Assembly: GCF_003012735.1 (NCBI RefSeq)
Contig: NZ_PXYI01000002.1
Coordinates: 1 to 64,000 of the forward strand
Origin: Allosphingosinicella deserti
GTDB taxonomy: Bacteria; Pseudomonadota; Alphaproteobacteria; Sphingomonadales; Sphingomonadaceae
Direction: 5' to 3'
Length of the DNA: 64,000 nt
Positions within the stretch are counted from its first letter, which is position 1, and each line of letters begins with the position of its first letter. Shown piece by piece: positions 29,963-39,770 of the stretch. Position numbers and translations under genes: made by a program. The notes beneath the pieces are model-generated. The model had not been told where the DNA came from. It ran no database searches and saw only the letters and a program-made list of their open reading frames with translations.

Positions 29963-32092
29963 ATGCACGCCTTGCGCTTCGCTCTCCTCGTCTGCACCTC
30001 CTCGGCCGCCCTCGCCGCGCCGGCGGCGGCGCAGACGGCCGGCCCGGCGAATGACGCCATCATCGTCACTGCGCCCAATTACGTGCCGGAGGGCAGCGAG
30101 GCCGCGACCAAGAGCGACATCCCGCTGATCGAAACACCGCAATCGGTGACGGTGATCACCCGTGACCAGATCGACCTTCTCGACTGGTCGAACCTTGGCC
30201 AGACGGTGCGCTACGTCGCCGGAGTCACCGGCGAGAATTACGGGCCTGACGAGCGTGTCGACTGGCTGACGATGCGCGGGTTCGAGCCGGTCCAGTTCGT
30301 CGATGGTCTGCAGGCGTCGATCGGCTCGATCGCCAATACCGGACTGGATCTCTACGGCGCCGAGTCGGTCGAGATCCTCAAGGGTCCCTCCTCCGTCCTC
30401 TACGGGATCGCACCGCCGGGCGGGATCGTCAACATCACCAGCCGGCGTCCTCAGAACGACTTTGCCGGCGAGATCGAAGGCCAGATCGGCAACCGTGATC
30501 ACCGGCAGATCAACGGCGATATCACCGGCGCGCTTGCCGACGGGGTCAGCGCCCGGCTGACCGCCCTCTATCGGGATCGCGGCACCCAGACCCGCGAGGT
30601 CGATTCGGAGCGACTCTACGTGGCCCCGGCGCTGACCCTGCGGCCGGGTCCGGACTCGCGGATCACCTTGCTGTCTTATTATCAACGGGACGAGGTCACC
30701 GGTGACGGCGGCGGCTTCCTTCCGGCGCAAGGGACGTTGCTCCCCAATCCCAACGGCCGGATCTCCAGCACCGCGAATCTGGGAGAGCCCGGCTACAACC
30801 GCTTTCTGCGCCGTCACTGGGGCATCGGCTACGATGCCAGCCACGATCTCAGCGACACGATCTCGATCCACCAGAACCTGAAATTCACGCACCTCTATTC
30901 CGACCAGCGCGGTGTCGGCGGCAACGGCTTCGTCGATTCTGACTCCAACGGGACACCCGACGATTATCGCAATGTCGCCCGATACAGCTTCTCGTTCCGC
31001 GAGAATGTCGACACGTTCGCAGTCGACACCCGGATCAATGCGGGACTGCGCACCGGCGCCGTGCAGCACGATCTCGTCGCCGGCATCGACTATCGCAATT
31101 ACGATTATCTCGGATCGAGCGCGTTCGGCTTCGGCATCCCGCCGATCGACGCCTACGCGCCGGACTATGGCGCGCTTATCCCGGCGCTGCCGCCGCTTCC
31201 GTTCTCGAGCCAGGAGCAACGCCAGATCGGCCTCTATGCGCAGGATCAGCTGCGCTTGGGCGGCGGACTGATCCTCACCCTCGCCGGGCGGCACGACTGG
31301 ATACGCGACTGCGAGAAGCTTGCCGACACGCGTCGCAGCTTCGGCGATTTCAGCTACCGCGCCGGCCTCTCCTACGTGTTCGACAACGGCATCGCGCCCT
31401 ATCTGTCGTTCGCCCGGTCGTTCGAGCCCGTGGCGGGCGCGGACCGCAGCGGAACGCCGTTCGATCCGACCACCGGCCGCCAGATCGAAGCCGGACTCAA
31501 GTTCGACGCCCGCAATGCGCCCGACGGAACCAAATTGTTCGCGACGCTCGCCGCCTATCACCTCGTGCAACAGAATGTGCTGACGCCGGACACGGCCAAT
31601 GCCGGCGGCGAGAGTTTCCAGGTGCAGACCGGCGAAGTCACGGTGGAGGGGATCGAGGCCGAGTTGGTCGCCCGTTTCAACGAGCGGCTGAGCCTCAATG
31701 CGTCCTACACCTACACCGATTCGGAGGTGACGGAGAGCAACGGCCCCGAACTTGGCGACCAGCTGCCGGTGACTCCGCACCACAAGCTGTCCGCTCTTGC
31801 CGACTATACGTTCCAGGACGGCAGCCTGGCCGGCCTCGGCGCCAGCTTCGGCGGGCGCTATCTGTCGAAGAGCACGGGCAATCTCACCTCGGCCTTCGCA
31901 CCGACAGTGTTCGTCAATCCAGCAGTGACCCTGTTCGATGCCTCGATCCATTATGATCGCAGCGACTGGCGCTTCGCCGTCACCGCAAGCAACCTGTTCG
32001 ACAAGGATTATGTCGCGCGCTGCTACAGCAACACCAACTGCTTCTTCGGGACCCGCCGGGTGGTGACGGCGAGCGTCAGGCGGCGCTTCTGA
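29963..32092 (+). CDS. TonB-dependent siderophore receptor
   Basis: 709-residue outer-membrane receptor. Signal peptide ends near AAPAAAQT; the plug domain includes DIPLIETPQSVTVITRDQI and the conserved GAESVEILKGPSSVLYGIAPPGGIVNI. The rest is a 22-strand barrel ending in VTASVRRRF with the terminal Phe needed for outer-membrane insertion. The C-terminal CYSNTNCFFGTRR pattern is typical of the FhuA/FoxA-like hydroxamate group. It has no N-terminal signalling domain, so it is probably not a sigma/anti-sigma transducer. Last gene of the Fur-boxed operon. Confidence 0.93.
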   Translation: MHALRFALLVCTSSAALAAPAAAQTAGPANDAIIVTAPNYVPEGSEAATKSDIPLIETPQSVTVITRDQIDLLDWSNLGQTVRYVAGVTGENYGPDERVDWLTMRGFEPVQFVDGLQASIGSIANTGLDLYGAESVEILKGPSSVLYGIAPPGGIVNITSRRPQNDFAGEIEGQIGNRDHRQINGDITGALADGVSARLTALYRDRGTQTREVDSERLYVAPALTLRPGPDSRITLLSYYQRDEVTGDGGGFLPAQGTLLPNPNGRISSTANLGEPGYNRFLRRHWGIGYDASHDLSDTISIHQNLKFTHLYSDQRGVGGNGFVDSDSNGTPDDYRNVARYSFSFRENVDTFAVDTRINAGLRTGAVQHDLVAGIDYRNYDYLGSSAFGFGIPPIDAYAPDYGALIPALPPLPFSSQEQRQIGLYAQDQLRLGGGLILTLAGRHDWIRDCEKLADTRRSFGDFSYRAGLSYVFDNGIAPYLSFARSFEPVAGADRSGTPFDPTTGRQIEAGLKFDARNAPDGTKLFATLAAYHLVQQNVLTPDTANAGGESFQVQTGEVTVEGIEAELVARFNERLSLNASYTYTDSEVTESNGPELGDQLPVTPHHKLSALADYTFQDGSLAGLGASFGGRYLSKSTGNLTSAFAPTVFVNPAVTLFDASIHYDRSDWRFAVTASNLFDKDYVARCYSNTNCFFGTRRVVTASVRRRF

Positions 32093-32101
32093 CGCGAATC
32101 A

Positions 32102-32125
32102 CGCGGGCGGTGCATGCCGCCCGCG
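32102..32125. terminator. GC hairpin after the siderophore receptor
   Basis: CGCGGGCGG (32102-32110) and CCGCCCGCG (32117-32125) form a perfect 9-bp stem with a 6-nt loop, 10 bp after the receptor stop and between it and the convergent tRNA gene. There is no T tract. It is a plausible terminator for one or both directions. Confidence 0.45.
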
Positions 32126-32202
32126 ACCTGCGAGCCATTGCCGGCCGCAGAGGTGCGAGGGATGCCTCGGGCCCTTGAGGGGAAATCGCAGATTGGAAGA
32201 AA

Positions 32203-32277
32203 TGGAGCGGGCGAAGGGATTCGAACCCTCGACCCCAACCTTGGCAAGGTTGTGCTCTACCCCTGAGCTACGCCCGC
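32203..32277 (-). tRNA. tRNA-Gly (GCC)
   Basis: 75-nt tRNA on the minus strand. The acceptor stem GCGGGCG (32277-32271) pairs with CGCCCGC, and the T-arm GGTTCGAATCC is standard. The anticodon stem CAACC/GGTTG encloses the loop TTGCCAA, so the anticodon is GCC and the tRNA reads GGC and GGU. The 3' CCA is encoded (32203-32205). Confidence 0.97.
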
Positions 32278-32425
32278 TCGACGCTGCACCGCTCGTGAAG
32301 AGCGGCTGGGGTGCGGGGCTGATAGCGCCGCCTTCCGGGGTGCGCAACCCCGAATTCGAAAGGGTTGGCAGACAGGGGTGGAATCCCACATAGGGCACGA
32401 ACTCAACGGTGTTGGAGAGACGAAC

Positions 32426-33337
32426 GTGGCGACATTGGGCATGAGCGCGGCGGAGAAGGAAGCGCTGGACGCCTTCAAGCGCGACGTCATCGATCCGTCG
32501 ATGAGCGCGCTGATCATCCTGGATTTCTGGGCCGAATGGTGTGGCCCCTGCAAGCAGCTCACCCCGCTGCTGGAGAAGGTCGCCAGCGATTACGCCGATC
32601 GCGGGGTCAAGCTGGTCAAGATCAATGTCGACGAGAATCGGCTGGTCGCTGCCCAGTTCCGGGTGCAGTCGATCCCGACCGTTTACGCGATCTTTCAGGG
32701 CCAATTGGTGGCCGACCTCACCCCGGCGCGCACCGAAAGCCAGCTCACCCGCATTCTCGACCAGATCCTGCAGCAGCTGCCGATCGAAGGCGAAGCCCAG
32801 CAGCTCGAGGCCGAGATCGAGCCGCTGATCGCAATGGGCGAGGACGTGCTGGCCCAGGGCGATGCCGAACGCGCCGCCAGCATCTTCGCGCAGATCCTCG
32901 AAATGGCGCCGGACAATGTCGACGTCATCGCCGGCCTCGCCCGGGCGCTGGCGGCCGCGGGACGCGCCGACGAAGCGCGCACGCTTCTCGACGAGGTGCC
33001 GGAGAAGGAGGCGAATTCACCTGCCATCGCCCGCGCCCGCTCGGCGCTGGCGCTTGCCGAGATCGCGCCGGCCGGAGCCGACACCCACGCTTTCGAGCAG
33101 CGGATCGCCGCCGATCCCGACGACCATGAGGCGCGCTACGAACTCGCCGGACTGCTGATGGCGGCCGGCCAGCGTGATGCCGCCGCCGATCAGTTGCTCG
33201 AGAGCATCCGCCGCGACCGCGAGTGGAACGAAGGCGCCGCCCGCAAGCGGCTACTGCAGTTCATCGAGGTGGTCGGCCTTGAGGATCCCTGGGCCGGGGA
33301 TCAGCGTCGCCGGCTCTCGGCGATCCTGTTTACCTGA
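32426..33337 (+). CDS. CnoX/YbbN-like thioredoxin-TPR protein
   Basis: 303-residue cytoplasmic protein. The N-terminal thioredoxin domain has WCGPC (Cys39/Cys42), followed by TPR-like helices to the C-terminus. This is the architecture of CnoX (YbbN), a chaperedoxin that protects proteins from oxidative aggregation and passes them to GroEL. E. coli CnoX lacks the redox-active CxxC pair, whereas this one keeps it and may have real disulfide activity, as reported for the Caulobacter protein. GTG 32426 was chosen for its GGAGAGA ribosome site. The stop overlaps the next ATG. Confidence 0.88.
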   Translation: MATLGMSAAEKEALDAFKRDVIDPSMSALIILDFWAEWCGPCKQLTPLLEKVASDYADRGVKLVKINVDENRLVAAQFRVQSIPTVYAIFQGQLVADLTPARTESQLTRILDQILQQLPIEGEAQQLEAEIEPLIAMGEDVLAQGDAERAASIFAQILEMAPDNVDVIAGLARALAAAGRADEARTLLDEVPEKEANSPAIARARSALALAEIAPAGADTHAFEQRIAADPDDHEARYELAGLLMAAGQRDAAADQLLESIRRDREWNEGAARKRLLQFIEVVGLEDPWAGDQRRRLSAILFT

Positions 33338-33966
33338 TGGCCGAATCGCTGCGCATCCCGATCTTCCCGCTGGCGGGCGCCTTGCTGTTCCCGCGCGCCC
33401 AGCTCCCGCTCCACATCTTCGAGCCGCGCTATCGGGCGATGATTCGCGATGCGATGGCCGGAGACCGCCTGATCGGCATGATCCAGCCCCGCGACCAGCA
33501 GGAACCGCCGGCTTTGTTCGAAACCGGCTGCCTTGGCCGCATCGAGAGCGTCGAGGAGCTCGAGGACGGCCGCTTCAACATCGTCCTCGAAGGACTGACC
33601 CGATTCCGGGTCACCCGCGAGATCGAGGCCGAGACGCTTTACCGCCAGATCGAGGCCGACCGGAGCCCCTTCACCGATCACGAGGAGGAGGATCCGCTCG
33701 GACTTGCGCAGCGCGCCGAGCTCGAGCAGGAGGCACGCCGCTATGCCGACGCGCTCGGCTACGCGGTTGATTGGGAAGCGGTGTCGCGGCTCGACGACGA
33801 GATGCTGGTCAACGGCATCGCCCAGATCGCACCGCTCGACATCGGCTCCAAGCAGGCGCTCCTCGAAGCGCCGACGATCAGTGACCGCTGCGAGTTGCTC
33901 GTCCAGTTCATGCAATTTCAGCGGATGATCCCGGGCGGCGCCGACGGGCCGGAGACGATGCAGTGA
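33337..33966 (+). CDS. Lon-substrate-binding-domain protein
   Basis: 209-residue protein consisting of the LON N-terminal (substrate-binding) domain without ATPase or protease parts. Typical opening: [34 protein letters not shown]. Such stand-alone proteins are common in alphaproteobacteria and their role is not established; a quality-control adaptor is possible, given the CnoX-like partner. It overlaps both neighbours by one to four bases, so the three genes are coupled. Confidence 0.88.
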   Translation: MAESLRIPIFPLAGALLFPRAQLPLHIFEPRYRAMIRDAMAGDRLIGMIQPRDQQEPPALFETGCLGRIESVEELEDGRFNIVLEGLTRFRVTREIEAETLYRQIEADRSPFTDHEEEDPLGLAQRAELEQEARRYADALGYAVDWEAVSRLDDEMLVNGIAQIAPLDIGSKQALLEAPTISDRCELLVQFMQFQRMIPGGADGPETMQ

Positions 33967-34127
33967 CTCCCGACCTGCTGGAGCGGCTGGTCTGCCCTGC
34001 CACCCGGTCTCCGCTCCGCTTCGATGCATCGAACAACGAACTGGTCTCGAATCAGGCGAGGCTTGCCTATCCGATCCGGGACGGCGTCCCGGTCCTTCTG
34101 ATCGAGTATGCGCGTCCGCTCGACTGA
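33963..34127 (+). CDS. Trm112/UPF0434-like small protein
   Basis: 54-residue protein with the family core [14 protein letters not shown] and [15 protein letters not shown]. In other bacteria this small protein has four cysteines binding zinc; here only Cys11 remains, so zinc binding is probably lost. GTG start at 33963 overlaps the previous stop. It is the last gene of the CnoX-LON-Trm112 set and is convergent with the UbiH-like gene. Confidence 0.82.
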   Translation: MTPDLLERLVCPATRSPLRFDASNNELVSNQARLAYPIRDGVPVLLIEYARPLD

Positions 34128-34146
34128 AGCGCGAGCGAGCTGGCGA

Positions 34147-35355
34147 TCAGATCGGCAGGCCTCGTAGCAGCAGAGGCATGTCGCCGGTCTCGCCGCGGGC
34201 TTCCGCCATCAGCTGCGCACGCAGCGGCCCGATGCGTTGGACGATACCCATCCCGAAACGGCGAATCGCCGAAGCGGCGCGGCCGGGAACGCCGTAGATG
34301 CGGGTGAGCCCGTCGGTCGCGGCGGCGACCATGAACGTATCGAGGCTTCGCCACTGCTCGTAGCGCGAGAGCAATTGCGCATCACCGAGATCGAGCCCGA
34401 GACGCGCCCCTTCGACCAGCACCTGGGCGATCGCTGCGGCATCGCGGAAGCCGAGATTCAGCCCCTGACCGGCGATAGGATGGATCCCATGGGCTGCGTC
34501 GCCGACGAGGGCGAGACGCTGTCCGGTAATGGTGGCGGCATGGTGGAAGCCGAGCGGGTAGGACCAGCGCCGTCCGGCAATCTGGATCTTGCCAAGGAAT
34601 CCGCCCATGCGCTTCTCGATCTCGGCCGCGATCGCGCGATCCGGAAGATCGACGATCGCCGCCGCGTCGGCGGCCGACACCGACCAGACAATCGCGGACC
34701 GGGTGCCCGGAAGCATCGGCAGGATCGCGAACGGGCCCGAGGGATAGAAGATCTCGTAGGCGACATTCTCGTGATCATATTCGTGGGTGATGGTGAGCAC
34801 GATCGCATGATGATCGTAGCTCCAGCGCGCCATCGGAATCGCGGCCGCCTCGCGGGTCGGGGAGTTGCGACCCTCGGCGGCGATCAGCAGCGGCGCGGAG
34901 ACGAGGCGGCTGTCGTGGAGCGCCACCCGCACTCCGTTGCCGTCGCGGACCACGTCAGCGGCGGAGGCGGGCATCAGCAGCTGTATGTTTTTGGCCTCGG
35001 CAGCGGTTTCGCGAAGCACCTGTCGGAGGCGGCGATTCTCGAACATGGTGCCGAGCGCATCGTCGCCTTCCTCGGGATCGAAGACGATGCCGCCGGGCTC
35101 CAGCCCTTCGCTGACCCGGATCGACCGGATCGGGCAGCCTTCGCCTTCAAGCTTGGCACCGACGCCGATCGCCTCGAGCATCCGCCAGGAGGAGCTCGAC
35201 ACCGCCGTGGCGCGGCCATCATGCGCCGGCGCGAGCGTCAGCTCCGGATCGGCGGGGTCGATGACGATGCTGGAAAGGCCGTGGCGGTCCAGGGCAATGG
35301 CGGTCGTCAGGCCGACAAGGCCCCCGCCGAGGATGATGACGTCCGCGCGATCCAT
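34147..35355 (-). CDS. UbiH/UbiF-family FAD monooxygenase
   Basis: 402-residue flavoprotein hydroxylase of the UbiH/UbiF/COQ6 family, expected to hydroxylate the ubiquinone ring precursor. The N-terminal FAD motif ILGGGLVGLTTAIAL, the DG motif near residue 160 and the family signature GDAAHGIHPIAGQGLNLGFRD are intact. Which ring position it hydroxylates cannot be told. Divergent from ftsK across a 260-bp gap. Confidence 0.92.
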   Translation of the reverse strand: MDRADVIILGGGLVGLTTAIALDRHGLSSIVIDPADPELTLAPAHDGRATAVSSSSWRMLEAIGVGAKLEGEGCPIRSIRVSEGLEPGGIVFDPEEGDDALGTMFENRRLRQVLRETAAEAKNIQLLMPASAADVVRDGNGVRVALHDSRLVSAPLLIAAEGRNSPTREAAAIPMARWSYDHHAIVLTITHEYDHENVAYEIFYPSGPFAILPMLPGTRSAIVWSVSAADAAAIVDLPDRAIAAEIEKRMGGFLGKIQIAGRRWSYPLGFHHAATITGQRLALVGDAAHGIHPIAGQGLNLGFRDAAAIAQVLVEGARLGLDLGDAQLLSRYEQWRSLDTFMVAAATDGLTRIYGVPGRAASAIRRFGMGIVQRIGPLRAQLMAEARGETGDMPLLLRGLPI

Positions 35356-35615
35356 GATGTCGCCCTAGCCCCTCGACGAGGGGCGGGAAAGCGCTTTGCA
35401 AGAACAGTGCGCCACGCGTGCGGGTGGAAGCATCCCTCGGGTCCTCGTCGTTCGTCGCAACCGAACAACGCGGCAGTGTCAAATTCGTCTACAAATCCTT
35501 AAGATGTGCGCAATCGGCCTCACCCCGGACGCAAAGCGTCCGCGGTGGCGGCCAGCGCTTGACCGGGGACTCCCCCGAAGCGCATGACTGGCAAACGGAA
35601 CATACGGGGACGGGA

Positions 35616-37979
35616 ATGGCGACAAAGGCAGCGCAGGGCGCTCGTCAGGAGCGCATGGCACAATGGCGGGCGGGCGTCGGTCGCGGCGCACGGCGCACCG
35701 GCGCGCTCGCCGCCGGCGGTGCCCTGATCGCCGGCGCTCTGCTCGCCGCCGTATCGCTCGCCACCTATCACACCACCGACCCTGCGCTGAACACGGCGGC
35801 GGCCGGCCCGGTGTCGAACTGGCTCGGCGCCCCGGGCGCGTGGGCGGCCGACCTTCTGCTGACCCTGTGGGGGCTTCCCGTCGTCCTCATCCTGCCGTTG
35901 CCGTTCCTGATCGGCATCCGGATCGCCCGCGGCAGCAATGCCGGCCGTTGGGGCAAATCGCTGCTGCTCAGCATCGCCGGCCTCGCACTGGTCGGGACCG
36001 GCGCCGCCTTGTTGTCAGGCGAGGCGGTGAACGGCCTCCCTGCGGGGTGGGGCGGCGCCTTCGGCCTTTCGATCGCCAAGCTGGTGACGCTCGGCCTCGA
36101 CGCGATCGGCGACGCGAGCATCACCGAGCCGTTCCGGATCGCGCTGGTCGGCGTGTTCGGCCTCGCCGGCCTGGTCCTGCTATGGCTCGGGCTCGCGCCG
36201 CGCTCGGAGGAATTGAACTGGATCGCGTCGCGGCGGCTGGGCAGCCTCCGCCGGAGCCGGCCGGATGCGGACGATTATCATGACGACGATGAGGATTACG
36301 ATTACGAGGATGACGATCTGCCGGTCGCCACGGAGCGCCCTGCCCGCGCGCCGGTAATCAACGCCCCCGAGCCCTCGCGCACCGTCATCAAGGATCGGCC
36401 GAGCGCCGCCACCCCCGATACGCGCCGCCCGAACAAGGAGCGGCAGGCACAGCTCGCGCTCGGCGATTCCTACCAGCTGCCGCCGCTCGAGCTGCTTGCG
36501 CCGCCGCCGCCGAGCTCTGCCGGCACGCTCGACAAGGCGGCGCTGGAACGCAATGCCCGGCTGCTCGAGACGGTGCTCGAGGATTTTTCGGTCAAGGGTG
36601 AGATCGTCGAGGTACGCCCGGGTCCGGTCGTCACCATGTACGAGCTCGAGCCGGCCAGCGGGATCAAGGCCAGCCGGGTGATCCAGCTTGCCGACGACAT
36701 CGCCCGCAACATGTCGGCCCTCTCGGCCCGTGTCGCGACGATCCCGGGCCGCACCGTGATTGGCATCGAGCTTCCCAATGTGAAGCGCGAGATCGTCGCG
36801 CTGTCCGAGCTGATCGCGAGCCAGGCCTTCGAGGATCAGGTCGCCCAACTGCCGATCGTGCTCGGCAAGAACATCGCCGGCGATCCCGTGGTCGCCGATC
36901 TCGCGCCCATGCCGCATCTGCTCGTCGCCGGCACCACCGGGTCGGGCAAGTCGGTCGGCCTCAACTGCATGATCCTGTCGCTGCTCTACCGGCTGACTCC
37001 CGAGCAATGCAAAATGATCATGATCGATCCCAAGATGCTGGAGCTCAGCATCTACGACGACATCCCTCATCTGCTGGCGCCCGTAGTCACCGAGCCTGCC
37101 AAGGCGATCCGCGCGCTCAAATGGACCGTCGAGCAGATGGAGGAGCGTTACCGGATGATGGCGTCGGTCGGCGTTCGCCAGCTGTCGAGCTTCAACGCCA
37201 AGGTGCGCGAGGCCAAGAGCAAGGGCCAGGCGCTCGGCCGCCGGGTCCAGACCGGCTACGATGCAGAGACAGGCCAGCCGAAATACGAGATGGAGGAGCT
37301 CGAATACGAGGTCCTGCCGCAGATCGTGGTCGTCGTCGACGAGCTCGCCGATCTGATGATGACCGCGGGCAAGGAGGTCGAGTTCCTCATCCAGCGCCTG
37401 GCCCAGAAGGCGCGCGCCGCCGGCATCCACCTGATCATGGCGACGCAGCGCCCCTCCGTCGACGTCATCACCGGCGTCATCAAGGCCAATCTCCCGACCC
37501 GTATCTCGTTCGCCGTGACCTCGAAGATCGACTCCCGCACCATTCTTGGGGAGCAGGGCGCCGAGCAGCTGCTCGGCAAGGGCGACATGCTCTACATGCC
37601 CGGCGGCAAGCAGATCGCCCGCGTCCACGGCCCGTTCGTGTCGGACGAGGAGGTGCGCGCGATCGCCGACCATTGGCGCGGCCAGGGCACGCCCGATTAC
37701 ATCCAGGCGGTGACCGAGGAGCCGGAAGACGGTGGCTACATGTTCGAGGGCCAGCCGACCGGCGACGACGACGCCGAGACCCAGCTGTATCGCAAGGCCG
37801 TGCAGACCGTCGCCGAGAGCCAGAAGGCCTCGACCTCGTACATCCAGCGTCAGCTGCGCATCGGCTACAACAATGCGGCGCGGCTGATCGAGCGCATGGA
37901 GAAGGACGGGATCGTCAGCACGCCCGATCATGTCGGCCGCCGTGAGGTGCTGGTCGATCCCGAGGGTCGTCCGGTCTAA
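35616..37979 (+). CDS. ftsK: DNA translocase FtsK
   Basis: Septal DNA pump that clears the chromosome terminus during division. 787 residues: an N-terminal membrane part with four helices (about 25-190), an acidic/proline linker (about 210-300), the RecA-like motor with Walker A GTTGSGKS at 439-446 and Walker [14 protein letters not shown], and a C-terminal gamma winged helix ([20 protein letters not shown]) that reads KOPS. The linker is short compared with E. coli FtsK (1329 aa). ATG 35616 has a GGGGACGGG ribosome site. Confidence 0.96.
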   Translation: MATKAAQGARQERMAQWRAGVGRGARRTGALAAGGALIAGALLAAVSLATYHTTDPALNTAAAGPVSNWLGAPGAWAADLLLTLWGLPVVLILPLPFLIGIRIARGSNAGRWGKSLLLSIAGLALVGTGAALLSGEAVNGLPAGWGGAFGLSIAKLVTLGLDAIGDASITEPFRIALVGVFGLAGLVLLWLGLAPRSEELNWIASRRLGSLRRSRPDADDYHDDDEDYDYEDDDLPVATERPARAPVINAPEPSRTVIKDRPSAATPDTRRPNKERQAQLALGDSYQLPPLELLAPPPPSSAGTLDKAALERNARLLETVLEDFSVKGEIVEVRPGPVVTMYELEPASGIKASRVIQLADDIARNMSALSARVATIPGRTVIGIELPNVKREIVALSELIASQAFEDQVAQLPIVLGKNIAGDPVVADLAPMPHLLVAGTTGSGKSVGLNCMILSLLYRLTPEQCKMIMIDPKMLELSIYDDIPHLLAPVVTEPAKAIRALKWTVEQMEERYRMMASVGVRQLSSFNAKVREAKSKGQALGRRVQTGYDAETGQPKYEMEELEYEVLPQIVVVVDELADLMMTAGKEVEFLIQRLAQKARAAGIHLIMATQRPSVDVITGVIKANLPTRISFAVTSKIDSRTILGEQGAEQLLGKGDMLYMPGGKQIARVHGPFVSDEEVRAIADHWRGQGTPDYIQAVTEEPEDGGYMFEGQPTGDDDAETQLYRKAVQTVAESQKASTSYIQRQLRIGYNNAARLIERMEKDGIVSTPDHVGRREVLVDPEGRPV

Positions 37980-38086
37980 GCAGGGGCGGCGCCGGCGAGG
38001 CGGGGACCCGGGAACCCGGCAGGTTCAGTGGGCATTCAACGCCGCGACCTTATCGCTCCCCGCAAATTCGGATCTTCAGGAGACAC

Positions 38087-38704
38087 ATGATGTTGCGTTT
38101 CAAAGCGCTCGCCTTGGCCGCCGTGCCGATCGTCGCGGCCGCGATGATCGTGCCGCAGAGCACGGTGCTGGCGCAGGCGGCCTCTCCGCTGACGGCCGTG
38201 GCTGCCCATCTCAGGGCGGTCAACACGATGACTGCGAGCTTCAGCCAGACCGACCGGCGCGGCCAGACGCTGACCGGCACCTTCACCTTGAAGCGGCCCG
38301 GCAAGATCCGCTTCCAGTACCAGCCCGATGTGCAGATGCTGATCGTCGCCGACGGCAAGAAGCTCCACATGGTGGATTACGAGACCAAGCGCGACGACGA
38401 TTGGCCGATCGGCAACTCGCCGCTCGGCGTGCTGCTCGATCCCAATCCGAACCTGTCGCGGATCGCCAAGGTCGTCCGCAGCGACTCGCAGACCTTGCTC
38501 GTCCAGGCCAAGGATCCGAAGCGCCCGCAATATGGCACCGTGACCCTCGGCTTTGCCCGGGTCGCATCCGCGCCCGCCGGGCTGCTGCTGCAGGGGTGGA
38601 CCGTCGTCGACGCGCAAAATAACCGCACTACGGTGAAGCTGACCAATCAGCGCTTCAATGTCCCTGTGGCGGACAGCGCTTTCACCTATCGGCGGCCCAA
38701 ATAA
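38087..38704 (+). CDS. lolA: LolA-family outer-membrane lipoprotein carrier
   Basis: 205-residue periplasmic protein with an N-terminal signal peptide (to about TVLAQA) and no lipobox. The LolA fold is recognisable in TASFSQTDRRGQTLTGTFTLKRPGKIRFQY, the usual hallmark. It would carry lipoproteins from the inner membrane to the outer membrane. AGGAGA ribosome site. It follows ftsK, the same order as in E. coli, where ftsK precedes lolA. Confidence 0.9.
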   Translation: MMLRFKALALAAVPIVAAAMIVPQSTVLAQAASPLTAVAAHLRAVNTMTASFSQTDRRGQTLTGTFTLKRPGKIRFQYQPDVQMLIVADGKKLHMVDYETKRDDDWPIGNSPLGVLLDPNPNLSRIAKVVRSDSQTLLVQAKDPKRPQYGTVTLGFARVASAPAGLLLQGWTVVDAQNNRTTVKLTNQRFNVPVADSAFTYRRPK

Positions 38705-38740
38705 TTTCAGTTTCCGTTCGGGACTTAGAAACCATTCATC

Positions 38741-38816
38741 CGGGCGACAGGTAGCTCGGGGTAAAGAACAGACTGCGATTACGGCAGACCGCCTCGGGTT
38801 TTCCCCCTGTTGCCCG
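38741..38816 (+). ncRNA. candidate structured RNA between lolA and xthA
   Basis: CGGGCGACAGG (38741-38751) can pair over 11 positions (one G-U) with CCTGTTGCCCG (38806-38816). The enclosed 54 nt can form inner pairs (GGG with CCC, AAA with TTT) and a small CTGC/GCAG hairpin. Forty nt later there is a strong terminator. The whole looks like a rod-shaped RNA or a structured 3' UTR of lolA. No Rfam family is recognised by eye. Confidence 0.35.
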
Positions 38817-38855
38817 ACCGGAAAACGTAATCGACCTCGCGTATACCGCAAGGTT

Positions 38856-38890
38856 GGCCCCCGCTCCACGCCCCCGGAGCGGGGGCCTTT
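38856..38890 (+). terminator. strong intrinsic terminator
   Basis: A 12-bp perfect stem (38856-38867 GGCCCCCGCTCC with 38876-38887 GGAGCGGGGGCC), 8-nt loop, then TTTGCGTTT. It ends the lolA transcript or the candidate RNA upstream of it, about 90 bp before xthA. Confidence 0.8.
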
Positions 38891-38975
38891 GCGTTTCCGG
38901 ATGCAGCGTTCCGAATGCAGCACGTCCTCGCGCGCACCAGTGGCGCTTGCGGCCAAGCGTCGCTACATCCGCGCC

Positions 38976-39770
38976 ATGTCCACTACATTGAAGATCGCTT
39001 CCTGGAACATCAATTCCGTGCGCGCACGGATCGGCATCGTCGAGCAGTTCCTCCGTTCCGAAAGTCCCGACGTCCTCTGCCTCCAGGAAACCAAGGTGGT
39101 GGATGCCGATTTTCCGGCCGCGGCCTTTCAGGATCTCGGCTACGTCCATCAGATGATCCGCGGCCAGCGCATGCACCATGGCGTCGCCATCCTGTCGCGC
39201 ATCCCGTTGCACGAAGACCGGCATCATGACTGGCAGGCGAATGGCGAAGCGCGTCACGTTGGCGTGCGCCTCGATTGCGGCATTCGCCTGGAGAATGTCT
39301 ACATCCCGGCGGGTGGCGATATCCCCGACCGAGCGCTCAACCCCAAATTCGGCCAGAAGCTCGACTTCATCGAGCGGATGACGCGCTGGTCGGAGGAATG
39401 CGACTGCCCGACCATCCTCGTCGGCGACTTCAACGTTGCGCCGCTCGAATGCGACGTCTGGAGCCACAAGCAATTGCTGAAGGTGGTCAGCCACACGCCG
39501 ATCGAGGTGGAGGCGCTGACCAGGCTGCAATCGAGCAACGACTGGGTCGATCTCGGCCGTCATTTCCATCCCGCGCCAAAGCGGCTCCACACCTGGTGGA
39601 GCTATCGCTCGCCCGATTTCAGCAAGAACGATCGCGGTCGCCGGCTCGACCATATGTGGGCGACGAGGGATGTTGCGGCGCAGGCGACCGAACACCATGT
39701 CCACGAGATCTGCCGGAGCTGGCTCAAACCCTCCGATCACGTTCCGCTCGTGACCGAGTTCGTCCTGTGA
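38976..39770 (+). CDS. xthA: exodeoxyribonuclease III
   Basis: 264-residue AP endonuclease/3'-5' exonuclease of the ExoIII family, acting in base-excision repair. Metal and active-site residues are visible: Asn11 in [10 protein letters not shown], Glu38 in LQETK, the [13 protein letters not shown] segment with catalytic Asp/Asn, and C-terminal SDHVPLV with the catalytic His. The ATG at 38976 gives the standard N-terminus. The stop overlaps the ribA GTG start. Confidence 0.96.
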   Translation: MSTTLKIASWNINSVRARIGIVEQFLRSESPDVLCLQETKVVDADFPAAAFQDLGYVHQMIRGQRMHHGVAILSRIPLHEDRHHDWQANGEARHVGVRLDCGIRLENVYIPAGGDIPDRALNPKFGQKLDFIERMTRWSEECDCPTILVGDFNVAPLECDVWSHKQLLKVVSHTPIEVEALTRLQSSNDWVDLGRHFHPAPKRLHTWWSYRSPDFSKNDRGRRLDHMWATRDVAAQATEHHVHEICRSWLKPSDHVPLVTEFVL

